This document shows, in pieces, positions 34,991 to 43,902 of a stretch of 64,000 nt of DNA. Below the pieces are notes generated by a model, which was not told where the DNA came from, made no database searches, and saw only the letters and a program-made list of their open reading frames with translations. The stretch comes from Calothrix sp. NIES-2098 (GTDB lineage Bacteria; Cyanobacteriota; Cyanobacteriia; Cyanobacteriales; Nostocaceae). The DNA is taken from NCBI GenBank assembly GCA_002368175.1, contig AP018172.1, positions 8,311,001-8,375,000 of the forward strand, in the 5' to 3' direction. The position numbers and the translations under genes are program-made. Every line of letters starts with the position of its first letter. The stretch's first letter is position 1.

Positions 34991-36823
34991 ATGGCTAAAA
35001 ATTGGGCGATCGCGATCGGCATTAATCAGTACAACAACCTTCAGCACCTAAATTACGCCAAACTAGATGCCGAAGCTATGCGCGATTGGTTTAAACAAGA
35101 AGCCAAATTTAATGAAGTTTTCCTCTTCACTGAAGATTCTCCCCCAATCCCAACCAATCCACCAATTCCCACTCAGGCAACTTACGGTAACTTGCGGCGG
35201 TTCTTAAGAGCAAACTTTGAAAAGCCACTACTAGAACCAGGGGATAATCTCTGGTTTTTCTTTGCTGGTCATGGTTGTCGAGAAGGCGATCGCGATTATC
35301 TTATGCTCATAGATAGCGATCCAGGCGATGTAGAACATACAGCAATCCCTGTTGATTATGTCACCCAAAGATTGCGCCGCAGTGGGGCAGATAATGTAGT
35401 GTTATTTTTAGATGCTTGCCGCGATGAAGGCAGCAGGCGGGGAGTGGGTATTGGTGAAGAACATCAGGGAGTAGTCACCTTTTACTCTTGCAGTCCCAGT
35501 CAAAAATCTTATGAAATTGAGCAGTTACAACATGGCTCATTCACCCAAGCTTTGTTAGAAGGGTTGAGGATAGCTGGTGAAGGAAACTGCGCCACAGTAG
35601 AAAGATTGGATAGATATTTAAAAGCAAGAGTACCCGCAATCAATCGGGAGCATCAGAAAACTCTGCAAAATCCCTATGTTATAGCTGAACCTGCTACAAA
35701 GCTACACCTAATTTTGTTACCCGACTATGCGACGCTAAATGATATTAACCAACTGAAACTAGATGCTTATGAAGCTGAAGTTAAAGGAGATTGGGAATTA
35801 GCTGAACAATTATGGATGCGGGTAAATGTGGCTGCTAGGGGGTCAGATCCCGATGTAAAGAAAGCATGGATCAGAATTTTCCAACGCCAGGGACAGTCTT
35901 CTGCACCTCCGAGAAATCCTGAGCCTTTTACTTCTTCAAGGGGAGAGAGGTCAGTCACTCCTCAACTAAAAGTATTTAAATTTGATGTGGTGGCAGTAAA
36001 TGCTAAAGGTGAGGAAGTTAAACGAGAACAACGTCAATCTCAATATTTTACTGAAGACCTAGGCAATGGTGTCATGTTAGAAATGGTTGCGATTCCCAGT
36101 GGAACATTTCTCATGGGTTCACCATTAGAGGAAGGAACTGATTCTGAAAAACCTCAGCATCAAGTAACAGTTGAATCATTCTTCATGGGTAAATATCCTG
36201 TTACCCAAGCGCAATGGAGAAGAGTCGCAGCACTACCCAAAGTTAGCCGTGATTTGGAAGCAGACCCATCTTATTTTAAAGGAGACAACCGACCAGTAGA
36301 GCAAGTGTCTTGGTACGATGCGGTTGAGTTTTGCGATCGCCTTTCAAAACATACAAACAAGGAATATCGCCTACCAAGTGAAGCAGAATGGGAATATGCC
36401 TGTCGAGCAGGAACAACGACACCATTTCACTTCGGGGAGACAATTACAACTAAGTTAGCCAATTACAATGGAAATTATACTTATGCTTTAGAGCCAAAGG
36501 GCAAAAAACGTCGAGAAACAACAGAAGTAGGAAGTTTTCCAACCAATGGCTTTGGATTATACGATGTGCACGGGAACGTTTGGGAGTGGTGTCAAGATAC
36601 TCGGCATAGCAGCTATCAAGGAGCGCCAACAGATGGTAGTGCGTGGTTTAATGACAATAATCAACTTTATCAAAAACTAGGAAGAGCCATGCTGCGGGGC
36701 GGTTCCTGGATCGACGAGCCTACTGACTGCCGTTCTGCGTATCGCAGCAGTCCTTACCGCGACTTCCACAACGACGTTATTGGTTTTCGTGTTGTGTGTG
36801 CCGTTGGGAGGATTCTTCGGTAG
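34991..36823 (+). CDS. Caspase-like protein fused to FGE/C-type-lectin domain, likely DGR target
   Basis: Residues 1-235 are a caspase-fold peptidase closely similar to that of the divergent neighbour, with LWFFFAGHG (His) and LFLDACRDE (Cys). After a linker, residues about 350-610 form a formylglycine-generating-enzyme-like domain: MVAIPSGTFLMGSP, FFMGKYPVTQAQW, YRLPSEAEWEYACRAGT, YDVHGNVWEWCQD, then LRGGSWIDEPTDCRSAYR and GFRVVCAVG at the end. The C-terminal segment has the constant and variable positions of DGR-diversified C-type lectins (see 36692-36820). The protein may couple recognition of a variable ligand to proteolysis. The reverse transcriptase is not in this window. Confidence 0.85.
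   Translation: MAKNWAIAIGINQYNNLQHLNYAKLDAEAMRDWFKQEAKFNEVFLFTEDSPPIPTNPPIPTQATYGNLRRFLRANFEKPLLEPGDNLWFFFAGHGCREGDRDYLMLIDSDPGDVEHTAIPVDYVTQRLRRSGADNVVLFLDACRDEGSRRGVGIGEEHQGVVTFYSCSPSQKSYEIEQLQHGSFTQALLEGLRIAGEGNCATVERLDRYLKARVPAINREHQKTLQNPYVIAEPATKLHLILLPDYATLNDINQLKLDAYEAEVKGDWELAEQLWMRVNVAARGSDPDVKKAWIRIFQRQGQSSAPPRNPEPFTSSRGERSVTPQLKVFKFDVVAVNAKGEEVKREQRQSQYFTEDLGNGVMLEMVAIPSGTFLMGSPLEEGTDSEKPQHQVTVESFFMGKYPVTQAQWRRVAALPKVSRDLEADPSYFKGDNRPVEQVSWYDAVEFCDRLSKHTNKEYRLPSEAEWEYACRAGTTTPFHFGETITTKLANYNGNYTYALEPKGKKRRETTEVGSFPTNGFGLYDVHGNVWEWCQDTRHSSYQGAPTDGSAWFNDNNQLYQKLGRAMLRGGSWIDEPTDCRSAYRSSPYRDFHNDVIGFRVVCAVGRILR
36692..36820 (+). other. Putative diversity-generating retroelement variable region (VR)
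   Basis: The 3' end encodes LRGGSW, then scattered variable residues between fixed CRSA, R, RD, H and IGFRVV. Codons at the variable places (ATC, GAC, ACT, GAC, TAT, AGC, AGT, CCT, TAC, TTC, AAC, GAC, GTT) can each arise from AAC, AAT or AAT-like codons by changes at A only. The fixed tail GGTTTTCGTGTTGTGTGTGC resembles an IMH region. The template repeat was not found here. Confidence 0.65.
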
Positions 36824-37065
36824 CCCTTTATGCTTTAGTCCTTTTTCCCCTTTACGCTTGTTCTTTTTTCCTTTTAGAGTACAGCGAAGCGGAACGATCT
36901 AAATTTTTTTACCTGACGTGAGTTCTACGGCGAACAAAAGCCAGAAAGCTTACAGATAAAGGAAATGGAGAAAGAGGAGATAAAGGTAGAACTTACGCAT
37001 TGACAGGAAATATATCTGGGTAAATTAGAATAAGACGGCCTAGCAATGCTTTTATAAGGGGGAGA

Positions 37066-37281
37066 ATGAGCCAGTCAGCAATCATTACCGCATCACCAGA
37101 TGTGATGAGTGGTACGCCAGTCTTTGCCGGAACGCGAGTTCCTGTGCAAACCCTGCTGGATTATTTGAAGGCGGGAGAGTCCATTGATGATTTCCTAGAG
37201 GGATTTCCCACAGTTAAGCGAGAACAGGTGATTGCTTTTCTAGAAGCCGCACAAGCGCAAATTCTGAAGCTGGTTGCGTAG
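37066..37281 (+). CDS. DUF433 antitoxin-like protein
   Basis: The 71-residue protein has the DUF433 pattern: ASPDVMSGTPVFAGTRVPVQ, then LLDYLKAGESIDDFLEGFP and VKREQVIAFLE, a winged-helix-like DNA-binding unit. A following DUF5615 PIN-like gene begins one base after its stop. In such pairs the DUF433 protein is the likely antitoxin and repressor. GGGG-A-rich sequence before the ATG may act as ribosome site. Confidence 0.85.
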   Translation: MSQSAIITASPDVMSGTPVFAGTRVPVQTLLDYLKAGESIDDFLEGFPTVKREQVIAFLEAAQAQILKLVA

Positions 37282-37282
37282 T

Positions 37283-37603
37283 GTGAATATTTTAATTGAC
37301 GAGTGTATTGACCGAAGGCTGGCAAGGCAGTTATCTGGACACAGTGTAAAAACCGTACCACAGATGGGTTGGGCTGGCATTAAAGATGCAGAACTCTTGC
37401 GTTTAGCTGAAATTGAATTTGATGTATTTATTACAGTAGATCGGAATCTGCCGTTTCAGCAAAATTTGGCAGTTCTAGATTTAGCTGTTGTGGTGTTGCA
37501 AGTACCGTCAAATCGATTAGCAGATATACAAGTGCTGCTTCCTAAAATTTTGGCAATTGTTGACACCGCACCAAAGGGTACAGCAACGGTGGTGAGTGAA
37601 TAA
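37283..37603 (+). CDS. DUF5615 PIN-like toxin
   Basis: The 106-residue product (GTG start; VNILIDECIDRRLARQL) has the PIN-like acidic residues: Asp and Glu in NILIDEC, Asp in GIKDAELLRLA and the pair in VFITVDRNLPFQQ. It is the usual toxin partner of DUF433. PIN-like toxins cleave RNA; activity here is inferred. The GTG at 37283 is preferred because it begins the conserved strand directly after the DUF433 stop. Confidence 0.85.
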   Translation: MNILIDECIDRRLARQLSGHSVKTVPQMGWAGIKDAELLRLAEIEFDVFITVDRNLPFQQNLAVLDLAVVVLQVPSNRLADIQVLLPKILAIVDTAPKGTATVVSE

Positions 37604-37630
37604 AAGTTGTTGAACGAGTATAAATTCTTT

Positions 37631-37694
37631 GTAGGGGCACGGCATCCACAATCTTTCGGTGCATACAATAATTTTACTGGTGCCGTGCCCCTAC
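37631..37694. repeat. 64-bp hairpin (MITE-like) element, copy 2
   Basis: The ends GTAGGGGCACGGCA and TGCCGTGCCCCTAC are exact 14-base inverted repeats. Read in reverse complement, the element at 30738-30801 matches along its whole length with scattered mismatches. It lies between the convergent toxin and cysK genes. Confidence 0.85.
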
Positions 37695-37704
37695 CCACCT
37701 GTCA

Positions 37705-38667
37705 CTAACGCACAACAGTAGTAGGTTCCAAAGTCAAATCTTGGAACATCAAGGTGCTGAGATAGCGTTCGCCAAAGGAAGGCTGAATCATCACGATGAG
37801 TTTTCCTGCATTCTCCGGACGTTTAGCTACTTGCAATGCAGCACACAACGCCGCACCAGAAGATATCCCAGATAATAAACCTTCTTCTTTTGCTAACCGT
37901 CGCCCAAATACCATCGCCTGTTCATCGCTGACTCGAATTACTTCATCAACTAATTCCAGACGCAGCACATCAGGAACAAAGCCAGCGCCAATACCTTGAA
38001 TTTTATGCGGACCTGCTTCCCCACCCGATAATACAGGACTATTGCTCGGTTCAACTGCGATCGCCTGAAAACTTGGCTTACGTTGTTTAATTACTTCCGC
38101 AATACCTGTAATTGTCCCACCAGTACCTACCCCTGCAATTACAATATCCACTTCCCCATCCGTATCAGCCCAAATTTCTTCAGCAGTGGTTTCCCGGTGA
38201 ATCTGGGGATTAGCTGGGTTGCGGAATTGTTGCAGCATATATGCGTTGGGAGTCTTAGCCACAATTTCTTCGGCTTTACGAATTGCTCCCCGCATTCCTT
38301 CTGGCCCTGGTGTTAACTCTAAAGTCGCACCATAAGCTCGGAGCATCGCCCGTCTTTCATTACTCATGGTTTCTGGCATTGTTAAAATCAGGCGATAGCC
38401 ACGGGCGGCTGCTACCATTGCTAAAGCAATTCCTGTATTACCAGAAGTTGGCTCTACTAAAGTAGTTTTTCCTGGCTCAATCAAACCCTCAGCTTCTGCC
38501 GAGAGTACCATACTTACTCCAATACGGTCTTTCACTGAAGCCGCTGGGTTCATCCCTTCCAGTTTCACAACTATCTTTGCTAATGCGCCCTCTGCTTGAG
38601 GAATCTTATTGAGTTCAACTAAAGGAGTTCGTCCAATAAGTTCTGTTACATCTTTAGCAATCCGCAT
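37705..38667 (-). CDS. cysK: Cysteine synthase A (O-acetylserine sulfhydrylase)
   Basis: The 320-residue PLP enzyme makes cysteine from O-acetylserine and sulfide. Visible motifs are IGRTPLVELNKI, the PLP lysine in AASVKDRIG, the substrate loop PTSGNTGIALA, the PLP phosphate loop VGTGGTITG and the SSGAAL segment. Length is typical for CysK. It stands alone, with a 1-kb gap upstream on its promoter side. Confidence 0.93.
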   Translation of the reverse strand: MRIAKDVTELIGRTPLVELNKIPQAEGALAKIVVKLEGMNPAASVKDRIGVSMVLSAEAEGLIEPGKTTLVEPTSGNTGIALAMVAAARGYRLILTMPETMSNERRAMLRAYGATLELTPGPEGMRGAIRKAEEIVAKTPNAYMLQQFRNPANPQIHRETTAEEIWADTDGEVDIVIAGVGTGGTITGIAEVIKQRKPSFQAIAVEPSNSPVLSGGEAGPHKIQGIGAGFVPDVLRLELVDEVIRVSDEQAMVFGRRLAKEEGLLSGISSGAALCAALQVAKRPENAGKLIVMIQPSFGERYLSTLMFQDLTLEPTTVVR

Positions 38668-39670
38668 TAATTAACTCCTAAAATTCTAAATCCGAACATC
38701 AAGTATTTTTTACTTATAACAGTAAGCTTGTATACATTTAATTAATATTTGAGTATCAGTGAGTGCATAAAGTATGTACTCTTACTAAACCACAAAATCG
38801 GAACTCTTTATACCAACTAACTATAAAATTTTACTAAATAATTACTCTTCTCTTACTTGGCGGTCTTGGCAGTTCGTTTTAATATTAAAACTCTCATCAT
38901 ATCAAATGAGTCTTAAACAGTAATTACTTTAAATACAATCTCAAAAATTTTTAGTTTATCTAGAACAAATTATCAATTTGACTAAATTTAATTGAATTTT
39001 CTACTTAATTTATATATCTTGAGGCTTGAATATATTTGTTGAGTACAAGTTTTAGCCAATAAAAAACTCATCTATCAGCATCATTTATTAGGAGTCAGTC
39101 AGACTTTGAGGTTGAGTGCAGAAAGACCCGAACCCTAAATCATAAATACTAGGACATCGCCCCAAAAACACTAGTACCTATACCCCCAATAATTTTTGTA
39201 TTACTTATCAGATATATGTTTCCAGTTTTGAGTGCAAATCTAATAACTTTAATAAATATGATCCAACTCAGGTAAACAGCTATTGAGAAAAGCGACTGAT
39301 ATAAAACATATAGGATTTACGCAGAGATTCCCCTCTACCCCCCAACATTACCAGGCAACAGTCTGGAGATGAAGGGGGGACTTCTTAACTCCCTAATTGT
39401 TAACTGAAGAAACTATATTTTAGGGTCTGAGTGCGTCAGTTCTGAGCTCAAGCATAGACTATTTCAGTATTACTGAATACTAATTTAAAACTGGAATATG
39501 ATTAATGTTTGTATTAAACTATCCTCTTTTAATAGTTAGTTCAGCATAAACTTACTGAAAATTGATAACTGTTAACTGATAACTTTTTGCCTATCAGTTT
39601 TATTTTTGTAATTAAATAACAAAATTCATTGTCTTACTGGGTGCATACTACCTAGGAAGGGAGAAGCAAG
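38668..39670. other. 1-kb AT-rich intergenic region
   Basis: The gap lies between cysK (leftward) and a small membrane protein gene (rightward). I see no coding frame of quality, no tRNA and no clear hairpin. The sequence TTGAGTGCA/TCTGAGTGCG recurs loosely at about 39113, 39228 and 39426. A ribosome site AAGGGAGAAG precedes the next ATG. Confidence 0.4.
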
Positions 39671-40099
39671 ATGAAAGTCAAGCTTTTGAATGTTCTCGTA
39701 GTCTGTGTAGTGACCTTAGCTGTGCTATCTCCAGCAATATTAGTATTTAGCATGGTTTGGGGACGCCATATAGAGTTAGTAAAAGCACAGAATTTAACTT
39801 GTGCAGTGAACAATAATAGTAGAGCCAATGACTTTTTAGCTCCCCAAGGTGAGAGTCTAACCTATTCACACAATCAGACAAGCATTAGCACCTCTAAATC
39901 TCATCTAAAAACACGAAATTTGACTGCTGTAGAGCAATATCAACTGGCAACCATCCTAGAATGGTTTTTCTTAATAACCCCTATTTGCGTTGGGTTAGGA
40001 ATTATTGGTTACGACAAATATATTGCTTATCGTAATGCTATTTTTCGAGAACAAGTTGAAATGCTAGAAAGGCTATGGCAGGAAAGTATCGAGCAGTAA
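39671..40099 (+). CDS. Small two-helix membrane protein, unrecognised
   Basis: The 142-residue product has a first hydrophobic helix VLVVCVVTLAVLSPAILVF and a second WFFLITPICVGLGIIGY, separated by about 75 polar residues that should lie on one side of the membrane, and a basic/acidic C-terminal helix (FREQVEMLERLWQESIEQ). I do not recognise a family. It is followed by two more small genes in the same direction at 36 and 2 bp spacing, likely one operon. Confidence 0.6.
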   Translation: MKVKLLNVLVVCVVTLAVLSPAILVFSMVWGRHIELVKAQNLTCAVNNNSRANDFLAPQGESLTYSHNQTSISTSKSHLKTRNLTAVEQYQLATILEWFFLITPICVGLGIIGYDKYIAYRNAIFREQVEMLERLWQESIEQ

Positions 40100-40135
40100 A
40101 CAGTTGCAAATTCATCCTAAATCAATAAAGGCACC

Positions 40136-40414
40136 ATGACAGAAGAACGCCAACTCCAATATTTTGATTTAATCGATCAACTTCTGAGATGTCCTAACGG
40201 TCAAGAACCAGAAGTTTTAGAAGCAAATCCAGAATTAATTGATGCTGATTTTGTATATGCAGTGCTAAAAGTAGCAACTGTATTTGCCCATGAAGGTAAT
40301 CAAGAAAGTGCCCAATTCTTATTTTTTATTGGACGCGAATTAGCGAAGCAACTGGGGTTGTATCCTGAAACTGAAGCTGCCAACTCTGAATCAGAAGTTT
40401 CAACTAAGGAGTAG
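40136..40414 (+). CDS. Small helical protein resembling the N-terminal module of cyanobacterial TPR proteins
   Basis: The 92-residue product has YFDLIDQLLRCPNGQEPEVL, then a long helix VYAVLKVATVFAHEGNQESA. This pattern, a 'LL-CPNGQE-evL-aNpELiD' block, is similar to one I associate with the start of large cyanobacterial TPR/CHAT proteins, but here it stands alone. It is one of a three-gene run. Function is unknown. Confidence 0.6.
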   Translation: MTEERQLQYFDLIDQLLRCPNGQEPEVLEANPELIDADFVYAVLKVATVFAHEGNQESAQFLFFIGRELAKQLGLYPETEAANSESEVSTKE

Positions 40415-40416
40415 CA

Positions 40417-40728
40417 ATGTTATTGACTGCAACTGACGCTGGACAAATAGCGTTAGAATTTCTCATAGTAGAATGGAATGTTTCAGAACACGATAGAGAG
40501 TGGTTTACAGTTGTCAATTCTCGTCTGATTGGTGAGAGTTGGTACATAGTAGAACTGGGAGTTGCAGGATTTCCCGATCGCTGGTTTATCCAAGTTTATG
40601 ATACCGGAGCCTGCGACCCAGATTATACATTTATCTCACCCATCCGGGGTTCAGATGGATATGTTGACCTGGTTGATTTACCACAGCTGGTCGCAGAAGT
40701 TTTAGTGTCGGAGCGTAATGCTAGATAG
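40417..40728 (+). CDS. Small soluble hypothetical protein
   Basis: The 103-residue product starts LLTATDAGQIALEFLIVEWN, then SRLIGESWYIVELGVAGF and WFIQVYDTGACDPDYTF. It looks like a compact alpha/beta protein of the conserved hypothetical type. It starts two bases after the preceding stop, so translation is probably coupled. A terminator hairpin follows at 40879. Confidence 0.6.
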   Translation: MLLTATDAGQIALEFLIVEWNVSEHDREWFTVVNSRLIGESWYIVELGVAGFPDRWFIQVYDTGACDPDYTFISPIRGSDGYVDLVDLPQLVAEVLVSERNAR

Positions 40729-40878
40729 TAGTCAAGGGTCAACAGTCAAGATTTAGAAATAAAAATTGTTGCTTGGATGTTCTAACATATCTGGAAATAT
40801 GTTTGTATTTCTCTTTTATACAGCTTGGTAATTTTGACTTTCGACTTTATTGCAAAATTTTAAATATTTAGCAGGTTG

Positions 40879-40911
40879 GGAGTGATATCAAATAAAATAT
40901 CACTCCTTTTT
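40879..40911 (+). terminator. Intrinsic terminator
   Basis: GGAGTGATAT and ATATCACTCC form a 10-bp stem with an 8-base loop, followed by TTTTT. It closes the three-gene run ending at 40728. Confidence 0.85.
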
Positions 40912-40967
40912 ATATATATTTAATTAAGGTGAATATTTAATATTTCTTACTAAAGAAGTAGAGGTTA

Positions 40968-41375
40968 ATGTCATATTTAACTGACAATTTGTGTTATATT
41001 GATATAGTGATGAACGCTACAGAAATATCAATTGCTATGATTGCCGAAGACATCCTAGCCAAAGAATTCACAAGAGTAGTCAATCACTATTATCCAAGCG
41101 TTGGAGAATTACTTGAAAATTGTTATGTGAAGGTCATTACCTGTTTTTGGGGAAGACCTGCTAGACGTTTGCAGTATATAGGGATTTATTGCTCTGAAGA
41201 AATGATTCCCCATGTACAAGCCCACAAAGACGTACTCAGGGAAATAGCAGATAATATGGGACTGATTCAAGTAGTTTGTATGAATGCTGGGCGATTATTA
41301 CGCGATCCGATGTCGAAGTTAAAGCAGAACAATCCGCGCTTATGGTTAGAGTTACATTGGGTTGCTGCATCTTAA
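40968..41375 (+). CDS. Hypothetical protein
   Basis: The 135-residue product contains ISIAMIAEDILAKEFTRVV, VKVITCFWGRPARRLQYIG and ending LWLELHWVAAS. AGAGG lies just before the ATG at 40968; an ATG at 41010 begins the more conserved-looking part (MNATEIS) but has no ribosome site. I do not recognise it. It lies 21 bp before the LLM oxidoreductase gene. Confidence 0.5.
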   Translation: MSYLTDNLCYIDIVMNATEISIAMIAEDILAKEFTRVVNHYYPSVGELLENCYVKVITCFWGRPARRLQYIGIYCSEEMIPHVQAHKDVLREIADNMGLIQVVCMNAGRLLRDPMSKLKQNNPRLWLELHWVAAS

Positions 41376-41396
41376 AATAGCAATTGTCAGCAAACA

Positions 41397-42398
41397 ATGA
41401 AAACAGGACTTTTCTGCAATTACGATAATCATCATCAGGATGCCCGCCGTGCCATCTTAGAACAAGTTGCATTGGTAAAACAGGCGGAAAGCTTAGGCTT
41501 TGAAGAAGCTTGGGTGAGCGAGCATCATTTTAGTGAATCCAATCTTAGCCCGTCGATGTTGGTGTTGATCGGGCACTTAGCAGCTTTGACTTCCACAATT
41601 CAACTCGGCACAGCTGCGGTGTTACTACCGTTTCACAACCCGATTCGGGTAGCTGAGGACATTGCCACTTTAGATAATTTGTGCAATGGCAGATTGTTAT
41701 TTGGGATTGCCAAAGGCGGGCCATTTCCCGAACAGAACAAGCATTTTGCGATATCGATGGGTGAATCTCGTGCCCAGATGCTAGAGGCAATGGCATTGAT
41801 TCAGAAGCTTTTATATGAAACAGATGTATCATTTAACGGGCAATTTTATCAATGCGATCGCCTAACAGTTTACCCAAAACCTTTGCAACGACAGATTCCG
41901 GTATATGTAGCCACTGGAGATGATGACGGTATAGGGTTTGCCGCCAAACATTCCTTTGGTTTAATGGGGGGGCCGCCGTTTTCTCTGCAAAGATTGCGCA
42001 ATACTGTTGCTAAATACCGTGCCTTAAATTCTAGCGGTTCGGAAGACCTAATACTAGCTCGTTTCTTTCATGTTGCCAGGACATACGACGAAGCAGTAAG
42101 TGAAGCGTTGCCTTTCATCCGCAAATTCAGCCAGAAAATGACAGCAAATGCAGCTGTAGTCATGCAGAAAAGTTCTAGCGGACATAAACCATTCGATCGC
42201 ACCAATATTTGTTTTGATGAAGACTATTTGCTGGAAAACTCAATTATTGGTGATGTCAAAACCTGTCGAGACAAAATCCAATTATTTCAGGATGAATTAA
42301 ATATAGGCACGCTGGCAATCAAACCCTCATCTTACGACTTGCAAAAAAACCTGGAGAGTTTGACGCGCTATAACCAAGAGGTGCGGAATTATGTCTAA
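41397..42398 (+). CDS. LLM-class flavin-dependent oxidoreductase
   Basis: The 333-residue protein has the luciferase-like TIM-barrel pattern: LFCNYDNHHQDA at the first strand, ESLGFEEAWVSEHHFSES with the conserved EHHF, IQLGTAAVLLPFHNPIRVAED and NGRLLFGIAKGG, then IPVYVATGDD. Members use reduced flavin with oxygen or coenzyme F420-like cofactors; the substrate is unknown here. Its last codons overlap the next gene by 8 bases, so the two are coupled. Confidence 0.85.
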   Translation: MKTGLFCNYDNHHQDARRAILEQVALVKQAESLGFEEAWVSEHHFSESNLSPSMLVLIGHLAALTSTIQLGTAAVLLPFHNPIRVAEDIATLDNLCNGRLLFGIAKGGPFPEQNKHFAISMGESRAQMLEAMALIQKLLYETDVSFNGQFYQCDRLTVYPKPLQRQIPVYVATGDDDGIGFAAKHSFGLMGGPPFSLQRLRNTVAKYRALNSSGSEDLILARFFHVARTYDEAVSEALPFIRKFSQKMTANAAVVMQKSSSGHKPFDRTNICFDEDYLLENSIIGDVKTCRDKIQLFQDELNIGTLAIKPSSYDLQKNLESLTRYNQEVRNYV

Positions 42399-42762
42399 AT
42401 TACCCTTGCTTCCACCAGATGATTTACCGCCAAATGAAGTCTCAAAAATGGATGGAATGTTGCATCTGGAAATGGAACAAGCGATTGGCAGATGCTTTTA
42501 TCAAGCCTGCGATCGCATTACGCAAACATTATTAGCTCAATGCCAATGGTATCTCACAAGTAATGCTACTACCTTAATGCTGATTATTGACTGCCCTGAT
42601 ATTGTCTCTTACTGGCATATAGTCAGCAATATTCCCCAACTCGGTAACAGAATAGAACGGTTTACCACTAACGCCAAAATCCGCGTTTATCCGCCATTTG
42701 GTAAAGGCGGGCCGTTTGAGATAAGCGTAAATGAAATCTCCGCTTATCGAGATTGGATTTAA
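42391..42762 (+). CDS. Hypothetical protein coupled to the LLM oxidoreductase
   Basis: The 123-residue product starts KLPLLPPDDLPPNEVSKMDG and has a helix LEMEQAIGRCFYQACDRI and a strand-rich end with IRVYPPFGKGGPFEI. No family is recognised. The 8-base overlap with the oxidoreductase gene suggests they work together. Confidence 0.6.
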   Translation: MSKLPLLPPDDLPPNEVSKMDGMLHLEMEQAIGRCFYQACDRITQTLLAQCQWYLTSNATTLMLIIDCPDIVSYWHIVSNIPQLGNRIERFTTNAKIRVYPPFGKGGPFEISVNEISAYRDWI

Positions 42763-42892
42763 TAGGACAAAGTGACACGGGGATGCGGGGACGTGGGGAT
42801 ATATTTCTCCTCGTCCTCGCCTTTGCTTTGCCACATAAATAAGTCGGTGGAGATAACCTTTACCAATGCCCCATGCCCAATGCCGAAGAGCT

Positions 42893-43783
42893 TTAGGGTT
42901 GATAGCGATTCATTCTCGCCCAATCTTGAGTTGAGCCAACATTTGGATTCTCAGTTGGGTTATTTGTACCATAAATCTGACCCTGCCGATTTATCCAATA
43001 GTAGGTGTAAGTCGTTGGTAGCTCGACATTGGCATATCCATAGGGATTTGACCAAGTTGTCACATTACCCAGGTTCTCGCGGAATTGGAAGTTTTGCCGA
43101 TCTATAGATTCACTTCTTTGACGGTTCACCTCTTGCCAAGTACGCTCAGACCATTCACGGTATTCTCTCAACCGTTCCCCTTCAGACTGGGAGATTTCTA
43201 GGTTCTGCGCCATTATTCCCCGGACTCCGAACGCCCCACCATTTGTTGCTGTTACTTGCTCTGCGACCTGTGGTAGCCACGAAGCATAATTACCCCACTG
43301 TGATTGATGTGATGCGGCACTAGTTATCACCATTGTACAGATGTTGTAGCTGTATGCTATGCTACACTTTGCCAAGCCTCGGCAAGGGATGCCATTGACA
43401 ATGTATGTGTAGTCAAACTCATAAGCAACCGTGCATCCAGCAATCGGTTGAGCTTGGCGGGGTTGACTCATCCGCAGATCGTAGGGCTGCATTGCCAAAA
43501 GCTTCTCGTAGACAAACTGCCAGGGATTGTAGTTTACTGGTAGTCCAGAGTTTCCTACCATAATCGTCAAAGCAGCATTATCTGGGGAAATTAGAACAAC
43601 AGCAAATTGTCCGTCCTCGGCCACGCGCCAACCACTCGGTACGGCATAGGTGAAGTACTGTCCGCGCCCGATTGATAGTGAGTTAGGATGTGAACCTGGG
43701 GAGGAAAAAGGAAACTGGCTGTTGTTGTACATGCTCTTTGCAGATTCAGGTTTTGGGGAAATTAAGCTTAATGGTGAATACAT
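42893..43783 (-). CDS. Hypothetical protein with stress-protein-like central domain
   Basis: The 296-residue product has a polar N-terminus, then a domain beginning YFTYAVPSGWRVAEDGQFAV with VLISPDNAALTIMV, a pattern of small secreted or cytosolic proteins with PsbP-like beta sheets. The C-terminal third is rich in Arg, Gln and Tyr (WSERTWQEVNRQRSESIDRQ). No signal peptide is visible. I do not recognise a family. It is separated from hypB by 119 bp with a palindrome (TACTCTAG, CTAGAGTA) at 43804-43830. Confidence 0.55.
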   Translation of the reverse strand: MYSPLSLISPKPESAKSMYNNSQFPFSSPGSHPNSLSIGRGQYFTYAVPSGWRVAEDGQFAVVLISPDNAALTIMVGNSGLPVNYNPWQFVYEKLLAMQPYDLRMSQPRQAQPIAGCTVAYEFDYTYIVNGIPCRGLAKCSIAYSYNICTMVITSAASHQSQWGNYASWLPQVAEQVTATNGGAFGVRGIMAQNLEISQSEGERLREYREWSERTWQEVNRQRSESIDRQNFQFRENLGNVTTWSNPYGYANVELPTTYTYYWINRQGQIYGTNNPTENPNVGSTQDWARMNRYQP

Positions 43784-43902
43784 CTTGAAGATGGGCTTTT
43801 CCGTACTCTAGTGCAAAAAAACCTAGAGTAAGGGGCATTCTACCAAATTCAACTTCTTCCCAGTCTGCTGCGATCGCATGTCTTCACGGTTGATCTGTGG
43901 CT

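Noticed and set aside
43804..43830. TACTCTAG/CTAGAGTA palindrome after hypB as a terminator
   Set aside because: The arms are only 8 bp, with no T-run after it on the hypB strand; it might be an operator, but there is no support.
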